Shown: positions 35,713-43,791 of the stretch, one piece after another
Numbering within the stretch: position 1 is the first letter of the stretch
Layout of the letters: each line of letters opens with the position of its first letter
Assembly: GCF_016019935.1 (NCBI RefSeq)
Contig: NZ_JAECMT010000002.1
Span: 930,001 to 994,000 of the forward strand
Reading direction: 5' to 3'
Source: Paenibacillus sp. GSMTC-2017
GTDB taxonomy: Bacteria > Bacillota > Bacilli > Paenibacillales > Paenibacillaceae
DNA: 64,000 bases
Notes under the pieces: generated by a model
What the model was told of the DNA's origin: nothing
What the model saw: only the letters and a program-made list of their open reading frames with translations
Database searches by the model: none
Translations under genes and position numbers: made by a program

Positions 35713-36852
35713 ATGAAAAACAGTCAATTTACTAATACGATCATAGCTATGCAATATGTTTCAAGGTGGAAAGAATATTCGCCAAGGTACAAGGACAATG
35801 CCGCTAGCCATAGCTTTCGCTGTGCGTCAATTGCTATTCTCATCGGAATTATTGAAGAGAAAGTTTACGGAAACGTCCTCGATAAGCTATCTATTGTCGC
35901 TAGAGCACTACTCCACGATTTGAACGAAACGGTAACAGGCTCCATTAAATACGTCACAAAAAAAGATGCTCATGTTGCAGAACATATACAAAAGCTTGAG
36001 AGTGAAGTTAGTAAAGAAATTGTGTCTTATTTGTCAAAATCGTTGCAGCCACATTTCTATGATTACATTGTAGATGCGGAAGATGACACTTATATCGGTC
36101 AACTCGTACGCGAAATTGATTCATTCGATGCCATGTTGTTTTGTAAACGAGAATACGAGCTTGATTCGAACCCCTATTTCGGTAGTAAATACGAGCAATT
36201 TCATCATCAGCTTGCGCATTCCCCCTGTCAGTCCATCAAGTGGATACTTCACGCACTAGGAAACGACGATGGTGTGAAACAATTTCTTGATCACATACTG
36301 AATTTAGACCTTATTGAACGATGGGGCGGCAGCTTCAATCTCATTCCTGATAATGATGCTACACATTCCTTTCGTGTAGCTGCAATCTCCCTCTTTAACG
36401 GGCTATTGGAGAAAGAACGATTTGGTAAAAAAAATATTGATCTATACCGACTTCTCGGCAAGTCAACGATGCATGACATCGTTGAAGGGGTAAGCGGAGA
36501 TGTCGCTTCGCCAATTAAGAAGTCGTCCCCCATCATCCGCGAAGCTTTTGAACAATATGAGCAACAAGTGGCGAGAGAGATGGTCCTTAAGCTCCCTGAC
36601 TTCTTTCATGAAGAAATGATGGATTTTCTCGTTCATTCCAAAGATGCAACGTATGAAGGACAACTAGTCGATATTGGTGATAAGATAGACGCACTCATTA
36701 AGAGCAATCTTGAGATGCGGAACAATCCGCATTATGGAGATAAATACTATAAACAGCTTGTTCATATTCAACATCATTATGAAAATCCTTGCGTTATCTT
36801 TTTCCTTGCTTATATTCTTCACGATCTTACTTATGACCACTTTGTAAGATAG
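35713..36852 (+). CDS. Tandem YfbR-like HD-domain 5'-nucleotidase (two complete domains)
   Basis: 379 residues made of two YfbR-like HD domains (about 1-180 and 190-379). The first has R18-W19, H33, H68-D69 and D136. E. coli YfbR uses R18, W19, H33, H68, D69 and D137, so the numbering almost coincides. The second has R203-W204, H218, H254-D255 and D323. YfbR removes phosphate from deoxyribonucleoside 5'-monophosphates, and the tryptophan excludes ribonucleotides. A deoxynucleotidase role is therefore inferred for both halves. YfbR normally forms dimers from single domains; this protein would be a built-in dimer. Transcribed divergently from the BASS gene; ends at a bidirectional terminator. 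Confidence 0.8.
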   Translation: MKNSQFTNTIIAMQYVSRWKEYSPRYKDNAASHSFRCASIAILIGIIEEKVYGNVLDKLSIVARALLHDLNETVTGSIKYVTKKDAHVAEHIQKLESEVSKEIVSYLSKSLQPHFYDYIVDAEDDTYIGQLVREIDSFDAMLFCKREYELDSNPYFGSKYEQFHHQLAHSPCQSIKWILHALGNDDGVKQFLDHILNLDLIERWGGSFNLIPDNDATHSFRVAAISLFNGLLEKERFGKKNIDLYRLLGKSTMHDIVEGVSGDVASPIKKSSPIIREAFEQYEQQVAREMVLKLPDFFHEEMMDFLVHSKDATYEGQLVDIGDKIDALIKSNLEMRNNPHYGDKYYKQLVHIQHHYENPCVIFFLAYILHDLTYDHFVR

Positions 36853-36901
36853 CTTATAGCGGACTTTATAATGATACTTTCCTCTAATCATGTATTACTA
36901 C

Positions 36902-36942
36902 AAAAAAAATCCTCTCTATCCACAGCGGATAGAGAGGATTTT
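36902..36942. terminator. Bidirectional terminator between the HD protein and nagZ
   Basis: A perfect stem AAAATCCTCTCTATCC and its complement with a 5-base loop, flanked by A8 and TTTT, functional on both strands. Confidence 0.85.
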
Positions 36943-36982
36943 AAATTTATTATCGTATAAGTTCTAGTATGGATGACATGTA

Positions 36983-38596
36983 TTAGTTCAGAGAAGCACT
37001 CCAACCAAATGGATATGCAGGTGAAATTTCAAGTGGAAGTGTTCCAACTGGTTTTAAATCACCAAGCAACACCTTCGCAGCTGAAGATAATGCAAGTGGT
37101 CTGCACTCATAGACAGCAACGTACGTTTTAACGTCAGGGTACAACAATAGATCGAGTGGATTACGAACTGAGACAGCTACAACACGGTCTCCAGCAAGTT
37201 TTACAGCTTCACGTGCGATATCTCTTTCCAAAGGATGTTTGGAAGCATCATACGTTACAACAACAACTTGCTGAAACCCTTCGATACCTTCTAAAGGTTT
37301 CTCGCTGTTCATCTTACGTTCAACTACTGTTGCACCGTACTGTGTTAAGAAATCACCAAGCGTACCGTCGCTTGATAACATTTCATCAGCTACAGATACT
37401 GGAACGATATCTGGCCATAGTACTAGCGTCTGCACATCACGTTTAAGTGGCAATGATTTACCTTCGTTTTTCACAAGTGTTACTGAAGCTTCGCTCCATT
37501 TAACAGCAATTGCTTTATTTCTTGCTGTGCCGATTTCATCTTGTACTTGCTCCCAAGGTGCAATCTCTTCTTCAAGCTGAAGCTTCTCTTTCAAACGTAA
37601 AACACGCCCTAATGCTTCATCAATACGAGCTTCGGACAATGCTCCACTTTCAACTGCATCAGCTACAGCTTCTAGCGCAGCAATTTGCTTATCAATTCTA
37701 TGGCTTACAAGTACCATGTCCGCTCCAGCTCTTAGAGCTTGGATAGATCCTTGACCTGGTCCATAATGCTCATCAATTGCACTCATTTCCAAACAATCTG
37801 TAACAATAATACCATCATAGCCTAGTTCTTTACGAAGTAGTCCCGTTAGAACAGGTTCAGACAATGTTGAAGGTACACCAGTTGGGTCAAGTGCTGGCAA
37901 GCAAACATGTGCTGTCATGATACAATCCGTGCCCGCTTCAATTGCCGCGCGGAATGGTAATAGTTCAATCGCATCGAGACGTTCACGACTATGTGGCAAT
38001 ACTGGCAATGCATGGTGAGAGTCTACTGAAGTGTCGCCATGGCCTGGGAAATGCTTAACTGTAGCTGCCACACGAGCGGATTGGTAACCAATCACAGCAG
38101 CTGCTCCCAGATCAGATACGATATCAGAACGATCGCTATAAGAACGTACATTTATAACAGGATTGTCAGGGTTATTGTTAACGTCGATACATGGAGCATA
38201 GTTCATTGTAATACCTAATGAACGCAGTTCTTCACCACAGATACGCGCCGTTTCTTGTGCGGATTCTGAAACACCAGTAGCTCCAAGAGCCATATTGCCC
38301 GGCATAAGAGTAACACCGTCAACTAATCTTGCTACCATGCCGCCTTCTTGGTCAATCGCAATAAACATTGGTGGTCTGCCAGCTTTTTTCGTCAATTGCT
38401 GTAACTCTACAGACAGACTATGTACTTGTTTCGCGTCCTTAACGTTACGTGTGAAGTAGATTGTTCCGCCGATACCATAAGAATTAATTAGTTCTTTAAT
38501 TTGTTCAGTCGGCTCATATCCATTAAATCCAAATACGAATAATTGGCCAATCTTTTCTTTCAAACTCCAGTTTCTCCACTCACCATTGCGAACCAT
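36983..38596 (-). CDS. nagZ: Family 3 glycoside hydrolase, NagZ-type beta-N-acetylhexosaminidase
   Basis: 537 residues from the ATG at 38596. The GH3 TIM barrel (about 1-340) has FIAIDQEGGMVARL, KHFPGHGDTSVDSHHALP with the NagZ-specific histidine, and the catalytic aspartate in GIIVTDCLEMSAI. A C-terminal alpha/beta domain (about 360-530) follows, as in B. subtilis NagZ, which releases GlcNAc from muropeptides or chito-oligosaccharides. No signal peptide is seen, so the enzyme should act in the cytoplasm. It is the last gene of an operon with a sugar-binding lipoprotein and a YesM/YesN pair, which points to a GlcNAc-containing ligand for the whole set. Confidence 0.88.
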   Translation of the reverse strand: MVRNGEWRNWSLKEKIGQLFVFGFNGYEPTEQIKELINSYGIGGTIYFTRNVKDAKQVHSLSVELQQLTKKAGRPPMFIAIDQEGGMVARLVDGVTLMPGNMALGATGVSESAQETARICGEELRSLGITMNYAPCIDVNNNPDNPVINVRSYSDRSDIVSDLGAAAVIGYQSARVAATVKHFPGHGDTSVDSHHALPVLPHSRERLDAIELLPFRAAIEAGTDCIMTAHVCLPALDPTGVPSTLSEPVLTGLLRKELGYDGIIVTDCLEMSAIDEHYGPGQGSIQALRAGADMVLVSHRIDKQIAALEAVADAVESGALSEARIDEALGRVLRLKEKLQLEEEIAPWEQVQDEIGTARNKAIAVKWSEASVTLVKNEGKSLPLKRDVQTLVLWPDIVPVSVADEMLSSDGTLGDFLTQYGATVVERKMNSEKPLEGIEGFQQVVVVTYDASKHPLERDIAREAVKLAGDRVVAVSVRNPLDLLLYPDVKTYVAVYECRPLALSSAAKVLLGDLKPVGTLPLEISPAYPFGWSASLN

Positions 38597-38625
38597 TACA
38601 CTACACCCTCTCATGAATTGTCGTA

Positions 38626-40269
38626 TTATCTACTTTCTTCTCCACTTTCGTTTGTATTAAGCTCCCGAACTTGGAATTTACTACGGTAGTCAGTTGGATT
38701 ATCGCCTGTATACTTCATAAATACTTTCGTGAAATAACGACGTTCCGCATAACCAACCTCTTTTGCTATTTGTGCAACACTCTTTTGAGATTCCGCCAGC
38801 ATACTCTTCGCCTTTTCCATTCGTTGACGAGTGACGTATTCAATAAACGTTTCCCCATAAGTTTGTTTAAACAATAAACTAAAATAGGATGTGCTTAGCC
38901 CTACATGTGTGGCTGCTTCTTCAACGCTCAAATCTCGATAAAGGTTGCGGTCCAAAAACAACTTAGCTTCTGCCATAGAGTTTTCAGATTGCTTCTTCTT
39001 ATCAATCGATCGTTCTGAAACGGCATTTGTTACTTGTTGAATGAAAACAAGTAATTCTTTAATGCCGAATCGTCTATCTAGCCTGCGCCACAACAATTCC
39101 TCCTGCTCCCTTGAGAAGAGCGCCATCTCCTTCATCTCTCTCATTAGATGAAGGACAAAAAAATGAAGAAGAGGTTTGACTCTGGAACTATTAAGTTCAT
39201 TCAAATGTTGTAATTGTTGAGAGATGCTCTCCACTTCATACTCAACTGCGAAGCTATCTCCCCGTTTGACCGCACTGATCATCTTTTCTGCAGTAATCCA
39301 GAAGGCTTGATCCGCGCTAGTAGATCTTTGCTGATCCGATGGATAGAAAGAGATTGAATCATGTGCAGGGGTTAGTTGCATTCCCCGTTGTACTAACTTG
39401 AACGCTTCTGAGAGATCATTTACCCCAACATACTTACGATAGATGCCCGCGTTCAAAGATAACTTAACATGGTTCTTAACTGCGGTTAAGAGCATTTCCG
39501 CCCAGCTTTGTATCAATTCATTATTGAATATAACGGATTTATCCGTCTCTATCAAGACACACCATTCGCCATCTCTTGTTTGAATAACTGCATGGTGAAG
39601 TCCATTCGATTGAAGTTTTTCACGTAGCACATTACAAACTGCGAAATTCCACAGTTTCCGCTCTTTATCAGACCAATCTCGCCAGTCTTTCGTTTTCTCG
39701 GAGCTTACGTCAAGATCAAGTACAATCATCACATATTGCTGCAATTTGAGCTTCTGTTCGTCGCCGGTAAAGAGCCATTCACTTCCTGAAAAATCAGTGT
39801 AGTCCATTATAATATCGTAAAGTATCTTTTCACTGGCAAGATCAATCATTCGTCCCAGCTTTTGCTGTTCTTCAAAAAGTTGCTTTTGTTTATTCCGTTG
39901 AAAAGACATAATTCGAGCAATAACACCTGTCAATTCATCATAAGGTATAGGCTTTAATACATAGTCATTAACACCATACTGAATAGCAGCCCTAGTATAA
40001 GTAAAATCCTGATAACCTGATAACATGATGATATCACAAGGTATATCTCTTTCTCGTATTTGTCTTACGAGCTCAAGTCCATCCATTACTGGCATCCTTA
40101 TATCGCATAGAAGTAAATTAATCGAATCTTGCTCCATAATTTGAAGTGCTTCTACACCATTTTTGGCAACACCAGCAACGACCAGTCCAAGCATTTCCCA
40201 GGGAATAACTTTCTCCAAATTTCTTGTAATATGTGCTTCGTCATCAACTAGGAGCACCCGTCCTATCAT
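38626..40269 (-). CDS. YesN-type response regulator (receiver + AraC HTH)
   Basis: 547 residues. Receiver domain (about 1-120) with LLVDDE, the phosphorylated aspartate in LLLCDIRMPVMDG (near 55) and YVLKPI. A long linker region (about 130-430) of the kind found in YesN proteins comes next. A C-terminal AraC helix-turn-helix pair (about 445-540) has LSVEEAATHVGLSTSYFSLLFKQ and SVAQIAKEVGYAERRYFTKVFMKY in part. It starts within the stop of the kinase gene (ATGA). It probably regulates this operon and nearby carbohydrate genes. Confidence 0.88.
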   Translation of the reverse strand: MIGRVLLVDDEAHITRNLEKVIPWEMLGLVVAGVAKNGVEALQIMEQDSINLLLCDIRMPVMDGLELVRQIRERDIPCDIIMLSGYQDFTYTRAAIQYGVNDYVLKPIPYDELTGVIARIMSFQRNKQKQLFEEQQKLGRMIDLASEKILYDIIMDYTDFSGSEWLFTGDEQKLKLQQYVMIVLDLDVSSEKTKDWRDWSDKERKLWNFAVCNVLREKLQSNGLHHAVIQTRDGEWCVLIETDKSVIFNNELIQSWAEMLLTAVKNHVKLSLNAGIYRKYVGVNDLSEAFKLVQRGMQLTPAHDSISFYPSDQQRSTSADQAFWITAEKMISAVKRGDSFAVEYEVESISQQLQHLNELNSSRVKPLLHFFVLHLMREMKEMALFSREQEELLWRRLDRRFGIKELLVFIQQVTNAVSERSIDKKKQSENSMAEAKLFLDRNLYRDLSVEEAATHVGLSTSYFSLLFKQTYGETFIEYVTRQRMEKAKSMLAESQKSVAQIAKEVGYAERRYFTKVFMKYTGDNPTDYRSKFQVRELNTNESGEESR

Positions 40270-42077
40270 AGCCCCTCACCTCTGCTCTTCGGTATTACAC
40301 AACGAATCGTTGTACCACAGCCCTCTGAGCTGCAAATCATCATGCCATATCCCGTTCCGTAATGAATTCGCAGACGGTCTGCGACATTGCGGATACCTAA
40401 TCCTCTTCTTTCACCCATCTCAGCTTCATCATGTTTTTTACTTGAAGGGCTGTAGCCCTCAGTTAGTTTATAGAGAACATCATGATTCATGCCAATCCCA
40501 TTGTCGCTTGCCGTAATAATAATCTTCTGCGGCTCAACAGTAACAATAATCGAGATTACCCCTTGTCCATCTTCGTAACCATCGAAACCGTGCTGGATAC
40601 TGTTTTCGACTAGTGGTTGCAATGTAAGTTTAAGGATTGAATATTCGAAAGCTTCTTCTGGCACTACCAATTCATAAGTAAATAATTCTTCAAAACGGTA
40701 TTTTTGTATTTCCAAATAACTTCTAACATGTTCAACTTCTTGCTTAATACTAATTTCTTCGGAATGATGCATACTTGTCCGGAGCAGATTGCTAAGGCGT
40801 CTTACCATTAACATAATTTTTCCGCCTTCATTTTGTGCAGCAAGTGCATTGATCGATTCCAACGTATTAAACAGAAAATGAGGCTTTATTTGAGCTTGCA
40901 TAAGCATCATCTCAGCATGTTGCTTTCGTTCTTGCTCATCTCTAACTTCGATAAGAAGATCGCCTATTCGCTCTACCATACTATTAAAACTATTCGCAAG
41001 TAGAACCGTTTCATCCTTCCCTTGCGCAGTAATTCGTATATCTAACAATCCTTGTTCAACAAGCCTCATCTTACGAACTACTTTAATAATGGATTTAGCT
41101 ACCCGGTTAACAAAAAATACGTTAAATAGTACAGCAGAAAAAATTCCTAATACAGTAATCATGCCAATCCATTGTACGAATCTAATATTTTCATTTGTTA
41201 ATGAGTCCCACGTTTGAATGGAAACTAATATCCAACCGTTTCGATCTAACTGATAGGAAGAAACTAAACTGTCTACTCCATCAAACTCCATTCTGGAGCT
41301 TTTGTAAACTTTAGTCAATTGTGGTGCAGAATCCGTATATAGATCGATACTTTGCCCATCAAATTGTTTGTTGCTATCAAGCATAATAAGGCCTTTATCA
41401 TTCAAAATGAAATAGCGTGTACCTGATGATTCCGCATCTGGATTTTGAAAAGCTTTCAACATGCTATTTACTTCTTCCGTCTTATATTGCGTCACCATAA
41501 TACCAAGATCGTTAAACGACTCCATATCTTTAACGACACGCATCATTGTAAATAAAGGAGGCTTAACACCTGTCAGATCACGTTGCTCATGTGGACCTAT
41601 CCATAAAGGTATTCCCCCACGCGCAATGACGTCGTCATAAAGCGCATTCTGCTGTAGTTCCTGAAACGTAATTGGTCTAAACGTCGTCGGATCATTGCGA
41701 TAAGAGCGGAACATCGTACCTTCACTCGCATAAAGAACGACGAAGCTTACAGCAGGATGCTGAAACAATATTCTGCTCATTTCCTTCTCCGCTTGATTAA
41801 TCCGGATCAATGTACTAGGTTCCTCAGGCAAAAAATCATCTTGTTTAAGTGTTTCTTGTACTTCTGAGCTAATCACATTTCCGTTTGAGAGCTGGTCCAT
41901 CTCTCTGAAAAAATAGGAAATATTCCCACCTATTGCCTTTAACGTAATTTCCGAAAGTTCACTATACTTCTTCTCAAGCAATGATTCGGAATTGATAAAG
42001 GAGAAAATACCTAATCCGATCATTGGGATAATGATAAGCGAAATAAAGGCAAGCATAAGCTTAGGTCTTAAATTCAT
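40266..42077 (-). CDS. YesM-type sensor histidine kinase
   Basis: 603 residues. Two membrane segments (about 8-28 and 298-318) flank a Cache-like extracytoplasmic domain of about 270 residues. HAMP (about 320-370) leads to a His_kinase domain with the histidine in QIKPHFLFNTLESI (near 398) and an HATPase domain (LQPLVENSIQHGF, DNGIGM, RRGLGIRNVADRL). YesM kinases sense extracellular saccharides, often through an associated binding lipoprotein, which here is encoded directly upstream. Confidence 0.88.
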   Translation of the reverse strand: MNLRPKLMLAFISLIIIPMIGLGIFSFINSESLLEKKYSELSEITLKAIGGNISYFFREMDQLSNGNVISSEVQETLKQDDFLPEEPSTLIRINQAEKEMSRILFQHPAVSFVVLYASEGTMFRSYRNDPTTFRPITFQELQQNALYDDVIARGGIPLWIGPHEQRDLTGVKPPLFTMMRVVKDMESFNDLGIMVTQYKTEEVNSMLKAFQNPDAESSGTRYFILNDKGLIMLDSNKQFDGQSIDLYTDSAPQLTKVYKSSRMEFDGVDSLVSSYQLDRNGWILVSIQTWDSLTNENIRFVQWIGMITVLGIFSAVLFNVFFVNRVAKSIIKVVRKMRLVEQGLLDIRITAQGKDETVLLANSFNSMVERIGDLLIEVRDEQERKQHAEMMLMQAQIKPHFLFNTLESINALAAQNEGGKIMLMVRRLSNLLRTSMHHSEEISIKQEVEHVRSYLEIQKYRFEELFTYELVVPEEAFEYSILKLTLQPLVENSIQHGFDGYEDGQGVISIIVTVEPQKIIITASDNGIGMNHDVLYKLTEGYSPSSKKHDEAEMGERRGLGIRNVADRLRIHYGTGYGMMICSSEGCGTTIRCVIPKSRGEGL

Positions 42078-42090
42078 TACGCTATGCCTC

Positions 42091-43461
42091 CTATTTGCTC
42101 TCGATCACCGGAGGAACCGTACTAAGTCCTGCGGGTTTTACTTGGACAGCATTGGCCTTATTTTGGGCAGCCTGTATTTTCTCAGCTACTTGCTGAGGCG
42201 TGTGTATATTTCCAATTAACTCTTGAAGTCCAATTCCAATCTCAGCAGTTACTGATGGTTGTACAATCGCGTCAAAAGCTGGCCAAGTACTGCTAGCTTG
42301 CGATATAACAGTTACAATCTCATCCATTAACGGATCCATATCAGAGGTATCAGTAAATTTCATGGACGGCAACAGCTTGTCTTCATTAAAGGCCCGTTTT
42401 TGCACATCTTCATTAAAGTAGTTAGCAATAAACATTTTAACGACTTCAATCTGCTCGGCCGATAAGTTTGAAGAGAAACCAAATCCATTAGAATAAGAGG
42501 CGTTAATAGACTTTTGATCACCTAAACCATTAGGTATGGACGGAAATGAAAAAAATCCGATTTGCCCCTGTAATGATCCCGCATCTTTACTCGTGAAAGG
42601 GTTTGCATCCCATGTTCCAGTAAACACCATCGCCGCCTTACCTCTCAGCAATTGACCTCCTTGAAGCGAATAGGAAGAACCTAGGGCGCTAGGAGGGAAA
42701 TAGCCCCGTTTCACAAACTCTGCATATGCTTCAAACCCTTTAATGAAATTAGGGTCTGTCCATTTTGTCTCACCGGTTAATAGCTTATAGAAGGCATCTA
42801 TGCCTACATGCCTCTCCATAATCGTATTCCACATCATACCCGAGACCCAAGCATCTTTAGCTGCTAATCCAAAAGGTACATAACCTGATCTTTTAATCGT
42901 TTCTGACGTTTCAATTAGCTCGTCCCATGTTTTTGGAATTTTCAGCCCAAGCTCATTAAAAATCTTTTTGTTATAAAAGATTCCTTCGCTGTATCCACCA
43001 TACGGCACACCATAAACTTTACCATCTATCGTAAACTCAGCTAAACTTTCGAATTTATCAGTTAGATTAAGTTCTTCCAAAATAGGTGTCAAATCGAGCA
43101 TCCTGTTAGCTTTCACATACAACTTAATATCGGTTCCACCAAATACTTCAAAAATGTCGGGTGGGTTGCCTGCTGCCATTTCTTGCTTGAGCTTCGTGTC
43201 ACGATTGACGATTTCATCAATACCTTCAAGTTTAATCGTCACCCCTGCATTTTCAGCCATCGTCTTCGCGACAACGTCCTCAAGTACACGTAGCCTTGGT
43301 TGGCTCGATTCTTTTATCTGGGTATGACGTAGAGTTAGAGATATCTCTTTATATTTGTTAGTTTCATGCTCGTTAAGTGGTTGAGACTTATTCGTACTGC
43401 ATGCAGCCACATTCGTCATAAAAGCAACAAGAACAGCGATTAGGATTAAGCTTTTCTTCAC
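42091..43461 (-). CDS. Extracellular solute-binding lipoprotein (family 1, sugar type)
   Basis: 456 residues. The signal peptide ends VAAC with lipidated cysteine at residue 21. The body is a family 1 solute-binding protein: PDIFEVFGG (near 115), YGVPYGGYSEGIFYNKKIFNELG (near 150-172; key YNKKIF), PKTWDEL, and GKAAMVFTGTWD (near 275). No permease or ATPase gene accompanies it; it is followed 13 bases on by the YesM kinase. It may work as a ligand-presenting partner of the kinase, or serve a transporter encoded elsewhere. Confidence 0.85.
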   Translation of the reverse strand: MKKSLILIAVLVAFMTNVAACSTNKSQPLNEHETNKYKEISLTLRHTQIKESSQPRLRVLEDVVAKTMAENAGVTIKLEGIDEIVNRDTKLKQEMAAGNPPDIFEVFGGTDIKLYVKANRMLDLTPILEELNLTDKFESLAEFTIDGKVYGVPYGGYSEGIFYNKKIFNELGLKIPKTWDELIETSETIKRSGYVPFGLAAKDAWVSGMMWNTIMERHVGIDAFYKLLTGETKWTDPNFIKGFEAYAEFVKRGYFPPSALGSSYSLQGGQLLRGKAAMVFTGTWDANPFTSKDAGSLQGQIGFFSFPSIPNGLGDQKSINASYSNGFGFSSNLSAEQIEVVKMFIANYFNEDVQKRAFNEDKLLPSMKFTDTSDMDPLMDEIVTVISQASSTWPAFDAIVQPSVTAEIGIGLQELIGNIHTPQQVAEKIQAAQNKANAVQVKPAGLSTVPPVIESK

Positions 43462-43578
43462 GTAGGAAAACCTCCATGCACTGATTCATGTCCCCCTACT
43501 TATCTAATACATTATATCCTCTGTCACATAGTGTGAACTAGGAAAAAAAACGACAAGTAGGGGATACAATTCTATTTT

Positions 43579-43791
43579 TTATTGACGAAGCTTCTCTGTA
43601 ATGTCCTTTACCTTACGATAAAAACTTTTCCATTGCTCATTCGCATTAGAAGGACCAATCCATTCCTCTTGCTGCTCATTTGCTTTGATTTCAGCATTCA
43701 TCATATCGTCATCTGAATTCGGCTCATAGTTCGTAAGATTAAGCCTCGTAGCTCTCAATCGTAAATTGTCCTCGGCCATACGTTCTATCAT
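43579..43791 (-). CDS. Small hypothetical protein, coupled to the SNF2 gene
   Basis: 70 residues, acidic and hydrophilic, no membrane segment and no recognised motif. It starts with an ATGA overlap on the helicase stop codon, so it is translated from the same transcript. An in-frame ATG at 43779 is an alternative start. No function can be assigned; the coupling suggests an accessory of the SWIM/SNF2 pair. Confidence 0.6.
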   Translation of the reverse strand: MIERMAEDNLRLRATRLNLTNYEPNSDDDMMNAEIKANEQQEEWIGPSNANEQWKSFYRKVKDITEKLRQ

